The notes: generated by a model not told the origin, from the sequence alone. Shown: positions 61,601 to 63,240, counted from the first letter of the stretch. The stretch is 64,000 nt of DNA from Heligmosomoides polygyrus polygyrus (GCA_947396885.1 OX377205.1:58438969-58502968); one strand, 5' to 3'. A program made the numbers and translations.

Positions 61601-62678
61601 CGCGAAGAAAGGGGAGTCGATGGTGCTTGAGACTAAGTCATCGTCCTCCTACCGCTAGCTACGGGCCCACCTCTAGTTACGGGTGAGTGGTGGATCGCTT
61701 CGACTCCACCACTAAGGCTCTGATGAAGGCGACATCGCCGAAACGTAGGCCTAATAAAAAGTCGATACCAATCTTGGTCCACAGCTGAGAGAAGCTTACG
61801 CAACAACAGTCAATCACCATCTCCTGTTTTAATCACCTGAAATCTCCTGTGCTACGTCTTAGAGCCAATGAGCTTGCCCATTGCTGTCACTGATGTCTCA
61901 GCTGCGGACCAAACGACTTTTTATTAGGCTTACGTTTCGGCGATGTCGCTTCGTCAGAGTTTGCATATTGCTGCTCTTATTCTGCCTAACAAACATTTCC
62001 TGGATTCATCAGTCAGTGTCAACCTCTGTCTGACATTGACTGGTAGAGCATGTCGACTTCCACCAAAAGAGCCCTCCGAAGAAGGCGAAACCGCCGAAGC
62101 GTAAAAATAAAATAAATTAAAAAATAAAATAAACTATGGTAAAAATTGTTGTGCAAAGCTAACTGAGATCGACACTTCAACTGGGAGGACTGTTTCTAGA
62201 TTCAAAGAAATTCGTACGAGGAGTCAGTCTATTTTCGTGAATTCTTCAGTTTTTAAGCTCAAAATTCTCCGTAATACCAGCGTAATTGTTCATTCGGCGT
62301 CGACTTCATTCTCGTTCCAACTACGTGTTCTAATCAGGGAGGTTGGTGCTCTGGCCCCACATCAGCATGGGATAGTAATGGTTACGAATGTCGCGGAGGC
62401 CCACAAATCTTCGTGCGAACTGAATTATTTCTGCAGTTGTCTCCACGAGGTCACGCAAGCGATATGTTTGTTGTAGTTCCGTCAGGAAGCGGATAGCGTG
62501 GGTCTCCACCCCATCTCCAAATATGAAAAGGCGAAAAGGATGTTTTGGAAGATAAATCAGTTCAGAATTTCAGTGTGGGACGGCTTCATTCTCGATTCAC
62601 ACCAGCTGATCCCCACCGGACGCGAGACATGGGCCGGCATTAAGGTAGTCATCGAAGCTGTACTGAAGCTGAATCGAG
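11680..62678 (+). CDS. Secreted M14 zinc metallocarboxypeptidase, gene spread over at least 51 kb
   Basis: Eight exons: 11680-11765, 11912-11999, 23237-23373, 46944-47078, 47130-47237, 48854-48938, 49296-49385 and 62574-62678 (834 nt, 278 codons). They encode a pro-carboxypeptidase A/B-like enzyme that removes C-terminal residues from peptides outside the cell after its propeptide is cleaved. They run in order from signal peptide and propeptide to the HxxE zinc motif, the late catalytic Glu and the C-terminal helix. Phases match at every junction where both sides are visible, including the 11.2-kb and 13.2-kb introns. Missing are a short linker between propeptide and catalytic domain (23374-46943) and the middle catalytic exons (47238-48853, which contains the assembly gap) with the third zinc histidine and the substrate-binding arginine. 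A further 3' exon probably follows, because the last exon ends in phase 1. No stop or frameshift disturbs the visible exons. Confidence 0.85.
11912..11999 (+). CDS. Carboxypeptidase exon 2: activation propeptide, N-terminal half
   Basis: Acceptor AATTTTAG at 11911, donor GTGAGT at 12000. It encodes KFMVLRAAPTTIEQLEVV followed by RELHDNMHKYD. The 'hxLRxxPxxxxQLxxL' pattern is the first strand and helix of the M14 propeptide. It joins in phase 0 to exon 3, giving KYD-LDFW, the conserved join in this family. Confidence 0.8.
12450..13620 (-). pseudogene. Possible degenerate LINE polyprotein remnant
   Basis: Minus-strand frames around 12700-12790 read WHGHILRIAENHRIRLALWF followed by GKLGRTP. This resembles the 'W.GHxLRM...GKR.RGRP' C-terminal block of LINE polyproteins. 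Neighbouring frames up to 13.6 kb are open for 70-100 codons but broken and not recognisable. It lies in carboxypeptidase intron 2. Confidence 0.35.
13769..14095 (+). mobile_element. tRNA-derived SINE, copy 1
   Basis: The head has a pol III A box (GGCGCAGTTGG, about 13796-13806) and a B box (GGTTCGAGTCC, 13846-13856) with tRNA-like spacing. A body of about 230 bp follows, shared with the inverted copy at 14595-14853 (words such as CAAGGCTGTCTATTTGCGCC and TTTTCCAACAATGCCTA). Relative to copy 2 it carries about 50 extra bases near 13945-13995. It is not a functional tRNA, because the arms do not pair cleanly. Confidence 0.7.
14595..14853 (-). mobile_element. tRNA-derived SINE, copy 2 (inverted)
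   Basis: On the minus strand it starts AACGACACTCCAC, carries an A box (GGCGCAGTTGG) and a B box (GGTTCGAGTCC would read GTTCGAGTCC here, near 14772-14781), and shares the body of copy 1. Its 5' end abuts the TAA/TTAA of the MITE at 14856-15264. Confidence 0.7.
14856..15264. mobile_element. GC-rich TIR element flanked by TAA (409 bp)
   Basis: The ends read GCCCCCCGCAGACTTTTGCGGCG and, on the complement, GGCCCCCGCAGACTTCTGCGGCG. TAA flanks both ends (TTAA counting one more base). An internal fold-back contains CTATGCTTAACCATAGGGC. Similar words occur in the 324-bp element at 18196-18519, so the two look like related families. A 3-bp TAA/TTA duplication suggests PIF/Harbinger-like; piggyBac-like (TTAA) is the alternative. 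Confidence 0.65.
15265..15955. other. No recognisable feature
   Basis: A plus-strand open frame of 130 codons occurs here but has no recognisable domain and an ordinary composition. I see no repeat or RNA signal. Confidence 0.3.
15960..17545 (-). pseudogene. Penelope-like element remnant: reverse transcriptase plus GIY-YIG endonuclease
   Basis: Read on the minus strand from right to left in several frames. About 17540-17250 gives LLYTNVKT...QALSEMLDRH..NINTFGLAKEHVMN...GLAMG. 17197-17232 gives CCKYIDNCCIVT, where the RT active-site YIDD has become YIDN. About 17100-16780 gives KRGVVRNVLRTASLI and LALDTAMQNGY. About 16690-16590 gives CDICPHGNLG...YQTECRDC, the start of the GIY-YIG region. About 16500-16380 gives HHGNDFDIKCTVLA...ARKALEAFRI. 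This domain order is specific to Penelope-like retroelements (established knowledge). Stops, frameshifts and the lost Asp show it is dead. Its 3' end (about 16030-16075, minus) carries CCTCTGAAGACGACG...CGTCGAAATGTCAGG, a degenerate hammerhead-like fold. Confidence 0.75.
17560..18795 (-). pseudogene. RTE-like LINE remnant, reverse transcriptase region
   Basis: Minus strand. About 18795-18540 contains LSPICLLFVDYKLFTEVIL, then RTLDEGQP and FSTIDHKHTITKLIEVSR. The frame is then cut by a 324-bp MITE and resumes at 18195 with TFIDLKKAFDSVET, then NVKRRVQQG, and further down KTMFMRNGQV-like and YLRREVN-like segments in shifting frames. Order and spacing match the RTE copies at 1-1099 and 56551-58492. 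Many frameshifts and stops. It directly abuts the Penelope-like remnant. Confidence 0.7.
18196..18519. mobile_element. 324-bp TAA-flanked MITE with internal tandem duplication
   Basis: The ends read AGGTCCCA (left) and, on the complement, AAGCTCCCA (right). The duplication TAA is at 18193-18195 and 18520-18522. Inside, a fold-back with CTTCTGCGGC is followed by two tandem copies of a unit of about 105 bp (18296-18400 and 18401-18505). Each unit is itself an inverted repeat containing GATATG...CATATC and CCATATCGAT...ATCGATATGG. It interrupts the RTE reverse transcriptase frame. Confidence 0.75.
18800..19560. other. AT-rich sequence, no gene recognised
   Basis: AT-rich stretch with short open frames only. 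The TATTTATTTATCAGACATGAAC near 18857 resembles the 3' untranslated tails of CR1-like LINEs, but nothing coding follows. Confidence 0.3.
19570..19765. other. GC-rich low-complexity segment
   Basis: A CG/TCG-rich trinucleotide-like tract (many CGTCGT and CGCCGC words). One minus-strand frame would encode an acidic FEDNDEDEEPNDDK segment, but codon-scale repetition explains this equally well. No splice sites convinced me. Confidence 0.3.
19840..20509 (-). pseudogene. Superfamily I helicase pseudogene, C-terminal half
   Basis: Minus-strand frames read FRRHPLLNELSNHFVYAGEL, then MCIITFYKEQHRRLAEFARN, then STVDAIQGRNKNAVVLLTTT. These are the IV-V-VI region of UPF1-type (AAA_12-like) helicases. 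Frames then shift and end with CFVLGNQPSLAVMPFW and AWAKQHGAIVPAM near 19850. The block that should carry motif VI (VAxSRxRxG) is deleted at the frame change near 19940. A second shift lies near 20205. The N-terminal half lies next to it on the opposite strand. RNA/DNA unwinding is the family role; this copy is broken. Confidence 0.7.
20580..21010 (+). pseudogene. Superfamily I helicase pseudogene, N-terminal half (inverted)
   Basis: The plus strand reads VRLGNLPSGADPVFTLSAEH...HRRAHQILDAVYDHR in one frame, then DQIRAIQMGTSNIPLLVIQA and LVVGAVIAAKLVEAG...TNSAVTYFTKTLLS in another. This is the Q-motif to motif Ia region of the same helicase type. The Walker A loop that should read GTGKT reads GVKKL, so ATP binding is lost. 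It faces the C-terminal half across about 70 bp, so an inversion or two-step insertion has scrambled the gene. Confidence 0.65.
21011..21966. other. No recognisable feature
   Basis: Open frames of 100-125 codons exist on both strands here, but none shows a known domain, signal peptide or paired splice sites. The stretch is intronic to the carboxypeptidase gene. Confidence 0.3.
21967..22215 (-). CDS. Candidate first exon of a small secreted protein (unrecognised)
   Basis: The minus-strand ATG at 22213-22215 begins MVYLELLWLVALATVTTA, a good signal peptide with a plausible cleavage site, followed by ISEPWNA. A consensus donor GTAAGT follows within 30 codons, so the exon may end near 22139 rather than running to 21967. 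Later exons were not found. The leader and the following VSVEV stretch recall transthyretin-like nematode secreted proteins, but the resemblance is too short to name it. It lies antisense within carboxypeptidase intron 2. Confidence 0.3.
   Translation of the reverse strand: MVYLELLWLVALATVTTAISEPWNAVSVEVRVTFRVKAHFQNVGKGRDLKVRALKKFLTLVGVVRRLAKDLQYHGPRPRTSR
22216..23236. other. Intronic sequence, nothing recognised
   Basis: Short open frames without domains or repeats that I can identify. The 3' end leads into the acceptor of carboxypeptidase exon 3. Confidence 0.3.
23237..23373 (+). CDS. Carboxypeptidase exon 3: activation propeptide, C-terminal half
   Basis: Encodes LDFWLAPVALGQKADIMV, then REERRNWLETFLANHSIPHN and VTIQDVQ. 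This is the hallmark second half of the M14 propeptide (LDFW...ADIMV...VTIxDVQ). The donor GTGAGT at 23374 is consensus; the acceptor ...TTGAAG is weaker than usual. It starts in phase 0, matching exon 2, and ends in phase 2, so the missing linker exon must begin with one base completing that codon. Confidence 0.8.
23374..25630. other. Intronic sequence, no gene recognised
   Basis: AT-rich with short open frames. I found no clear exon for the linker between propeptide and catalytic domain. A short segment after TTTTTTTTCTCAG at about 23573 has splice-like ends, but its phase does not fit exon 4 of the gene. Confidence 0.3.
25742..26400 (-). pseudogene. CR1-like reverse transcriptase, C-terminal part
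   Basis: A continuous minus-strand frame of about 220 codons. It starts right at the TA insertion site with SLRDTELKLVDDVRDLGFMI, continues FSKHYKMLANKANHRIYNLF and ends VTFDPH. The 'VxDLGxxIxxxLxFxxH' and 'LLRAYKTYVRPIVE' blocks are typical of the RT thumb and connection region of CR1/jockey-like elements. This half is intact. Confidence 0.7.
26403..28433. mobile_element. 2.03-kb TA-flanked palindromic non-autonomous element
   Basis: TA flanks both ends (26401-26402 and 28434-28435). The ends read CAGTACCGCGCATGTCTTTT and, on the complement, CAGTACAGCGCATGTCTTTT. Each terminal arm carries a hairpin; on the right it is a perfect 16-bp stem containing AAAAAGCCGCTTTGGA. Inner arms hold repeats of about 145-180 bp with GATTGATAGGTTCGATTCTA, three in the right arm (starting near 27771, 27916 and 28094) and about two inverted in the left arm. 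A unique centre of about 400 bp (27060-27470) shows no transposase. A Tc1/mariner-type TA target is inferred. Confidence 0.8.
28436..29820 (-). pseudogene. CR1-like reverse transcriptase, N-terminal and core part
   Basis: Minus-strand frames give a polar region at about 29800-29400, then HALSHLSLKN and SLTPIFSRAFEK-like segments. 29000-28830 gives a GFLPGRSVETAALTALNDW-like stretch and IYFDFSKAFDNAP. 28826-28587 gives VYSGVPQGGVLSSLLFLIYT and CHMYADDVKI, so the catalytic YADD is intact. There are several frameshifts and a stop right after YADDVKI. Confidence 0.65.
30308..30570 (-). CDS. Coiled-coil open frame of unknown origin
   Basis: Minus-strand frame open for about 85 codons with no usable ATG: NYVAVDVSRLFGAIHARRLK, then QANEEAAAKARRKDSKMELE and KHFLEENRMLREN. 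The heptad pattern indicates a coiled coil. It could be an exon of a host protein, or the ORF1 protein of the CR1-like LINE that lies just downstream in the same orientation (LINE ORF1 proteins often start with coiled coils). I cannot choose between these. Confidence 0.3.
31065..31125. repeat. Short fragment resembling TIR element A termini
   Basis: TTTCACGTTAAACTGGACACC followed about 35 bp later by an inverted GATGTCAAACTGAACACC resembles the ends of element A (53328-54162). It is too short to define boundaries. Confidence 0.35.
31569..31611. repeat. (TA)n microsatellite
   Basis: About 20 uninterrupted TA dinucleotides. Confidence 0.95.
31612..34749. other. AT-rich intronic sequence, nothing recognised
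   Basis: Only short open frames. I saw no domain, RNA gene or clear transposon termini. A run of C near 33020 and repeated CACCTATAC words near 34345-34390 are the only low-complexity features. Confidence 0.3.
34750..35022 (-). CDS. Unrecognised open frame (90 codons)
   Basis: Minus-strand frame MKILCGISRCMFHERIRPLD continuing to FSKTLFQYFPGN. It contains several Cys and Trp and reads like real protein rather than antisense shadow, but matches nothing I recognise. It may belong with the minus-strand fragments at 35.5-39.5 kb. Confidence 0.25.
   Translation of the reverse strand: MKILCGISRCMFHERIRPLDGNFLVKNCIVLFRWWFKLGKTDEDRETALKCRKRCRNAWYPVPGMYKEDAVNCFSKTLFQYFPGNTITPV
35498..39545 (-). pseudogene. 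Series of minus-strand open frames, unrecognised broken gene or transposon
   Basis: In reading order: 39540-39194 acidic (VSEDDSDMDGDSDVEDLSKE); 39167-38886 ending in a Pro/Arg-rich tail (PPTPPLPRPRRTSREL); 38780-38595 Ser-rich; 38556-38362 (LIYAYNLAINYGLSAPTLET then LNDWLRLW); 38328-38113 with a Cys cluster (YYCRSCDAFLPSRFSVCTTS); 37879-37667; 37400-37062 (CMKLRRRNTDWPVCLEADAN); 36833-36615; 35704-35498. Their consistent strand and composition suggest one damaged multi-part coding unit. The Cys cluster loosely recalls nematode transposase-associated proteins. No catalytic motif is visible, so I give no function. Confidence 0.3.
40125..40200 (+). repeat. tRNA-like pol III promoter segment (SINE head)
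   Basis: An A box (TGGCACAGTGG, 40125-40135) and a B box (GGTTCGGTTCTCC, from about 40166) at tRNA-like spacing. The acceptor and anticodon arms do not pair into a normal tRNA, so this is a tRNA-derived SINE head rather than a tRNA gene. The body was not matched to the 13.8-kb SINE family. Confidence 0.45.
40890..41015. repeat. Two tandem units around GGCTGGTCAGGTAT
   Basis: Two copies about 75 bp apart of CCTC.GCC.GACCAAC...GAGGCTGGTCAGGTAT. Each unit contains an inverted word (GACCAAC / GGCTGGTC) that could form a hairpin. Confidence 0.5.
41262..42335. repeat. Tandem array of ~460-bp units (about 2.3 copies)
   Basis: Units start near 41262, 41726 and 42190. Each carries AGGGGTTGA.CCC, GATTTCAAGTTCGATTTCAT, a pyrimidine-rich CCTCCCTC tract, CAGAACAG.AAAATCAATT and TTTCTTCGAAG.AGC. 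The third unit is partial. Short open frames in the units overlap the repeat and are not credible genes. Confidence 0.65.
42336..43980. other. No recognisable gene
   Basis: Moderately GC-rich sequence with open frames of up to 127 codons on both strands. None has a recognisable domain or consistent splice sites. It is intronic to the carboxypeptidase gene. Confidence 0.3.
43985..44217 (-). repeat. Dispersed repeat family, copy 2
   Basis: On the minus strand it starts GCGATAGAGGGTGGGT, passes through TACTGTATCCCG and GGGGTGTTCTATTCTCC, and ends ACGTCTGGTTATTATATA. The same order of words occurs on the plus strand at 59165-59400, and the end resembles 1575-1650. Class unknown. Confidence 0.5.
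44403..44420. repeat. Poly-C run
   Basis: A run of 14 C on the plus strand; its length may be unreliable in the assembly. Confidence 0.8.
44590..45650. repeat. Pyrimidine-rich minisatellite (CACTGGTCCCC-type)
   Basis: About 1 kb of irregular repetition of CACTGGTCCCCCTT-like words with a period near 15 bp. The plus strand is almost purely pyrimidine between ACTGG anchors. Open frames in it are by-products of the repeat. Confidence 0.75.
45640..46180. repeat. 42-bp minisatellite with three-unit higher-order pattern
   Basis: About twelve units of 41-43 bp, each starting GGTGACA and ending near CGACATC. Every third unit is most similar (GTGACATG..., GTGACACG..., GTGACACC...), giving a higher-order period near 125 bp. 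Because 42 is a multiple of three, an open frame of 130 codons runs through on the minus strand. Its residues simply repeat, so I do not call it a gene. Confidence 0.75.
46538..46690 (-). CDS. Candidate isolated exon, unrecognised
   Basis: On the minus strand a CGCAG acceptor precedes TGKDDKTLAKEITSYLQRGD and PLPEVFSTACVLIVVDFKKN, followed by AAAGGTGTG, which could be a donor. Composition is protein-like. No neighbouring exon on this strand supports it, and no family is recognised. Confidence 0.2.
   Translation of the reverse strand, partial: FVNADTGKDDKTLAKEITSYLQRGDPLPEVFSTACVLIVVDFKKNKQRCG
46944..47078 (+). CDS. Carboxypeptidase catalytic exon A
   Basis: The acceptor AAAATTTCAG is followed by 45 whole codons: YGLGEYHSYDHITSWMDDIQ, then RNYPNRAKVVNIGTTEEGRP and IKGIK. 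This is the opening of the M14 catalytic domain (Y...YHSYxxIxxWM...G.T.EGRPIK). It starts and ends in phase 0. The donor AAG-GTCAGT leads into a 51-bp intron, a size typical of nematodes. Confidence 0.9.
47130..47237 (+). CDS. Carboxypeptidase catalytic exon B: HxxE zinc motif
   Basis: The acceptor ACTTCAG is followed by 36 whole codons: IGTGVQRTDKRVVWIDGGIH, then AREWAAVHTVVYIIDR. The zinc-binding pair is in GGIHAREW: His at 47187-47189 and Glu at 47196-47198. The donor GTTGGT at 47238 is acceptable. The next exon should start in phase 0 with the segment leading to the NPDG motif, but none is visible before the gap. Confidence 0.9.
47436..48084. repeat. Exact 113-bp inverted repeat ending at the assembly gap
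   Basis: 47436-47548 and 47972-48084 are exact inverted copies, about 420 bp apart. The right copy stops at the first N of the gap. The left arm continues beyond this length on its outer side, so the true repeat is probably longer and cut by the gap. It may be a genuine fold-back or a mis-assembly. Confidence 0.8.
47600..47668 (+). repeat. tRNA-like segment (SINE head or tRNA pseudogene)
   Basis: An A-box-like TGGCTGAGTGGTTAGCG and, about 40 bp on, a B-box-like GATCGATTCTG. Spacing is tRNA-like, but the arms do not form a good cloverleaf. It lies between the two arms of the inverted repeat. Confidence 0.4.
48085..48284. other. Assembly gap (200 N)
   Basis: Exactly 200 undetermined bases, probably a placeholder of arbitrary length. 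It falls where the middle catalytic exons of the carboxypeptidase should be. Confidence 0.99.
48854..48938 (+). CDS. Carboxypeptidase catalytic exon C
   Basis: The acceptor CACTTCAG is followed by EQVGRKALGALESVYGTKYR and FGTGADIL, ending one base into the next codon before GTAAGA. This is the helix and 'VYGTxYxxGxxADxLY' segment that follows the third zinc ligand in M14 enzymes. Phase 0 start, phase 1 end. Confidence 0.88.
49296..49385 (+). CDS. Carboxypeptidase catalytic exon D: catalytic glutamate
   Basis: The acceptor CTTTTCGCAG is followed by two bases completing a Tyr codon, then PSSGGSDDWAKGKGGAKYVY and LMELRPSED. The Glu in LMELR (49364-49366) is equivalent to Glu270 of carboxypeptidase A, the general base, and GGSDDWA is the usual pocket segment. 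The donor GGTGAG leaves one base, matched by the exon at 62574. Confidence 0.9.
50038..50052. repeat. Left target-site duplication of the RTE element
   Basis: TGGCTCTCTACGTAC, repeated exactly at 53283-53297. Fifteen bases is a normal length for LINE target duplications. Confidence 0.85.
50072..51119 (-). pseudogene. RTE reverse transcriptase, catalytic core and C-terminal domain
   Basis: Minus strand from the MITE leftwards: LDLEKAFDRVPREVIWYALR (first catalytic Asp), then ISVGVHQGSALSPLLFIVVM and TLLYADDVMLA (catalytic YADD intact). Near 50670 the frame shifts, then continues VNSRVSAAWSKWRSMTG, MYGAECWPATKEVETRL and, after another shift near 50400, RWYGHVLRASGDTVRKIG with GKRPKGRPKQRW at the end. 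Length and order match complete family members. Only the frameshifts break it. Confidence 0.85.
51122..51213. mobile_element. 92-bp perfect palindromic MITE at TA
   Basis: A perfect inverted repeat: 46 bp then its exact complement with no spacer, centred on GGATTAATCC. The ends are CAATACCGCTC and complement. TA lies directly outside both ends (51120-51121 and 51214-51215), as for Tc1/mariner-type insertion. It sits in the RTE reverse transcriptase frame, just before the first catalytic Asp block. Joining the flanks across a single TA restores the conserved PLHIASLDLEK run in frame. Confidence 0.9.
51216..51940 (-). pseudogene. RTE linker and N-terminal reverse transcriptase region
   Basis: Minus strand. 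51937-51569 gives GAKKAAKKAVAVAKAVHYDD and RLAKARHRQAEDIEKFLGI (linker). After a frame change near 51600, KPGKATGPDDIAADLWKLR then IPIWKKKGSPADCTNYRPIR, LLSHSMKIFERIVDGRI and AARLLVERHREKQKPLHI. These are RT blocks 0-2 of RTE elements. One frameshift separates the two parts. Confidence 0.8.
51977..53110 (-). pseudogene. RTE endonuclease domain
   Basis: Minus strand; frame open from about 53110 (no obvious Met, with RVATLNVGTLTGRSCELAEA marking the true domain start) to a stop at 51977. Motifs in order: LCAVQETRW, SAYAPQAG, VIAGDLNGHVG, KTQIDFILVKHRN and the final KHRPLICTLKF, where the catalytic histidine follows Lys instead of the more common Ser-Asp. It stops after REKKKL in an A-rich run, a frameshift relative to intact family members. 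Function: target-site nicking. Confidence 0.85.
53283..53297. repeat. Right target-site duplication of the RTE element
   Basis: Exact second copy of TGGCTCTCTACGTAC. Confidence 0.85.
53328..54162. mobile_element. TIR element A, complete copy
   Basis: About 835 bp between TA dinucleotides. The ends share TTTTCACGTCAAATTGGACAC in inverted orientation (left end and complement of right end). Long imperfect arms lead to a central hairpin (53748-53816) whose stem contains GTCTGCATGCAGTTTCACACC. No transposase. Copy 1 (5122-9652) is split by the LTR element; a one-arm fragment lies at 59608-59790. Confidence 0.75.
54169..55397. mobile_element. Mariner-like non-autonomous fold-back element, copy 2 (right end lost)
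   Basis: Starts CAGGGTGTCCCAAAAATG directly next to element A. The right arm follows copy 1 (2218-3451) but stops at about 55397, some 50 bp short of its terminus. A second, inner pair of termini is clear here: CAGGGTGTCCTAAAAAAATG at 54453, and its inverted partner near 55120-55140. No transposase frame. Confidence 0.75.
55398..55700. other. Unassigned sequence
   Basis: No open frame of note. A few GCGCCGCG words and TATAAA near 55584 are not enough to call a promoter. Confidence 0.25.
55700..55960. repeat. TTCGAA-rich minisatellite (~43-bp units)
   Basis: About five units built on ATTCGAATTCGAATGTTCGA and AAATCGCGTTTTTCGAATG. TTCGAA is self-complementary, so each unit can form small hairpins. 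Short open frames here reflect the repeat. Confidence 0.7.
55961..56534. other. GC-rich segment, no gene recognised
   Basis: Open frames of 131-161 codons occur on three frames at once, as expected from high GC. None has a recognisable domain. It is the left-hand flank into which the RTE at 56551 inserted; the right-hand flank continues at 58509. Confidence 0.3.
56535..56550. repeat. Left target-site duplication of the truncated RTE
   Basis: GCTCAGAAATCTTACT, repeated exactly at 58493-58508. Confidence 0.85.
56551..57229 (-). pseudogene. RTE C-terminal region
   Basis: Minus-strand frame of 227 codons: VNGVALQQVDSYVYLGRELN, then DLAPEIACRRRAAWAAFSSI, LPAMCYATETWPDNKT, HRALERCLLRTSLRQQW, SKYRWAGHLFRRKDDRWS and GRPPTRWADSFS. 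This is the standard post-RT domain of the family. The frame runs into the LINE's 3' end. Confidence 0.8.
57270..57920 (-). pseudogene. RTE reverse transcriptase, catalytic FADD block missing
   Basis: Minus strand: KPGTAPGPDGISADLLRAGG, VFKKGQQEDINNYRPISLL, EQAGFCKDFSCMDHMQTVSQ, LVFVDYRKAFDSVEI (first catalytic Asp) and KGVRQGDTISPKLFTAAL, then a TAG stop at about 57270. The next readable segment (DAMKELNWDDKGYLVDGKRI, 57266-57200) jumps straight to the C-terminal region. The stretch that should hold the FADD catalytic pair (about 50 residues) is deleted. Confidence 0.8.
58036..58338 (-). pseudogene. RTE linker region
   Basis: Minus-strand frame with REATSPSASRLNAHAIKLLE and YRRLKLLEAAEKDSSIKRCK, the basic linker between endonuclease and reverse transcriptase in RTE elements. 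It is close to the truncated 5' end. Confidence 0.65.
58493..58508. repeat. Right target-site duplication of the truncated RTE
   Basis: Exact copy of GCTCAGAAATCTTACT. Confidence 0.85.
58509..59164. other. 195-codon minus-strand open frame without recognisable domain
   Basis: The frame runs from 59165 to 58578 on the minus strand. It is rich in Thr, Ser and Pro with scattered Cys, has no signal peptide and no family resemblance. Repeated words (CGTCCAACGTGCGT, CGTCCAATGTGCGT) suggest noncoding repeat sequence. I do not call it a gene. Confidence 0.3.
59165..59400 (+). repeat. Dispersed repeat family, copy 3
   Basis: GCGATAGAGGGTGGGTGG at the start, CGTATCCCG, GGGGCTCTTCTATTGTCGGG, and ACGTCTGGTCAATTTATA at the end. 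Homologous in order to the minus strand of 43985-44217. Confidence 0.5.
59608..59790. mobile_element. TIR element A, single-arm fragment
   Basis: Starts ATACCATTTCCACGTTGAAATGG and continues with ATAATTTTTGTTCAGGGAAAATTTTAGTGTAA-like sequence that matches the right arm of the copy at 53328-54162 (complement). No opposite arm follows. Confidence 0.6.
59782..60000 (-). pseudogene. Possible mariner-type transposase N-terminal fragment
   Basis: The minus-strand frame begins MLTKLDKWACHHLIGGELNR and continues MLLTFLKGIAIVDIAESFRF. The 'IVDIAESFxxxxSTIFR' type pattern resembles the first helix-turn-helix of mariner-like transposases. It is not in the right order to belong to the C-terminal fragment at 60.4-60.9 kb, so it would be a separate copy. 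Resemblance is short. Confidence 0.35.
60333..60960 (-). pseudogene. Tc1/mariner-like transposase pseudogene
   Basis: Minus-strand reading across three frames: YLEDVLEKSLVPWS, PFVLQQDSVNLI (second catalytic Asp), WCRDKLPHFISPEEWPPYSP (block before the third catalytic residue, followed by a degraded stretch), then MDFSICFYLETEACSKKHHS and TLKESPLKAWKEMSEDYVR. Order and spacing fit the DDE/D catalytic domain; it cut and pasted DNA in its active form. A possible terminal repeat CAGTGTGTCCCCAAATATTC starts at 60334, just past the C-terminus. The N-terminal DNA-binding half and opposite terminus were not found. Frameshifts make it inactive. Confidence 0.7.
61078..61680. other. No recognisable gene
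   Basis: Open frames of about 70-100 codons on both strands without domains. It lies in the last visible carboxypeptidase intron. Confidence 0.3.
61715..61752 (+). ncRNA. Hammerhead-like ribozyme motif 1
   Basis: AGGCT (61715-61719), CTGATGA (61720-61726), a GGCG-ACAT-CGCC stem-loop (61728-61739), GAAAC (61740-61744), GTA, then GGCCT (61748-61752), which can pair with AGGCT. This is the hammerhead order: stem I, CUGANGA, stem II, GAAAC, minimal stem III (ACGU), cleavage base A, stem I. One extra A (61727) precedes stem II, so it may be degenerate. Such motifs occur in Penelope-like elements (established knowledge). Confidence 0.45.
61924..61962 (-). ncRNA. Hammerhead-like ribozyme motif 2 (inverted copy)
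   Basis: On the minus strand: CTGACGA (61951-61957), AGCGACATCGCC, GAAAC (61934-61938), GTA, AGCCT. The downstream AATAAAAAGTCG is shared with motif 1. The segment 5' of CTGACGA differs from motif 1, so stem I would not form here; this copy looks decayed or truncated. Confidence 0.4.
62065..62110 (+). ncRNA. Degenerate hammerhead-like motif 3
   Basis: CTCCGAAGAAGGCG-AAAC-CGCCGAAGCGTAAAAATAAA keeps the stem-loop but has lost the CUGANGA and GAAAC cores. It is a remnant of the same repeat type. Confidence 0.3.
62574..62678 (+). CDS. Carboxypeptidase catalytic exon E: C-terminal helix
   Basis: The acceptor AGAATTTCAG is followed by two bases that complete the Val codon begun at 49385, then WDGFILDSHQLIPTGRETWA and GIKVVIEAVLKLNR. 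This is the 'GFxLxxxQIxPTxxETWxG' end of the M14 catalytic domain. It ends in phase 1 at a GTATTT donor, so at least one more exon should follow. Some nematode carboxypeptidases carry ShK-type domains there (family knowledge); none is clearly visible before the window end. Confidence 0.88.
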
Positions 62679-62731
62679 GTATTTTTGCGGTAAATCAGAT
62701 CTTCGCATTGTACAGCTATCACTCAGTCGGT

Positions 62732-63240
62732 CTACTTACCGAGTGCTGTCGCCTTGCTAAAGTGCCAGCAACGGAAGTGATGTGCAGGGTGGCCTATAAA
62801 TACTGCGACAAACCTTGACAGCCTTGCCAAGAGGCACTTGTCAACTATCTTGAACCCTGTAGCAGTTATCGTGTGTGCATCCTTGGCACCATGCGCCGTA
62901 GAATTACGATGGTTCCAGCTGACCATATTAAGGAGTAGGGGCTTTCGTTTGAAATGGCCTTCTGCAGGTTCGCGTTGGAGCTCTCTCATTCCAAGTGGCC
63001 AAATTTCTGAAGATTGATTGGTGAACATTCAGCATTATGGTTGCGTGCAGCACTGCAATTTTTTCTCCAAGGTGGACAGCAGATGAATGGATCTGAGCCA
63101 CAGCTGAAGAGCGCAAATAGTTGCTCGACCATACGCAATACAGCAACGAGCTCCAGCATATCCAGTATTCCGTATTCTACCTAGAGGCGTTACCGACTGT
63201 TCAGGCACATGGCTAAGAACACGTTTTGCGTTTCGCACAG
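62732..63240 (-). other. Overlapping minus-strand open frames, unrecognised
   Basis: Frames of 98, 72 and 67 codons partly overlap (for example SVTPLGRIRNTGYAGARCCI and SRFVAVFIGHPAHHFRCW). The composition is protein-like but no domain is recognised. It could be a decayed transposon gene. Confidence 0.2.
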
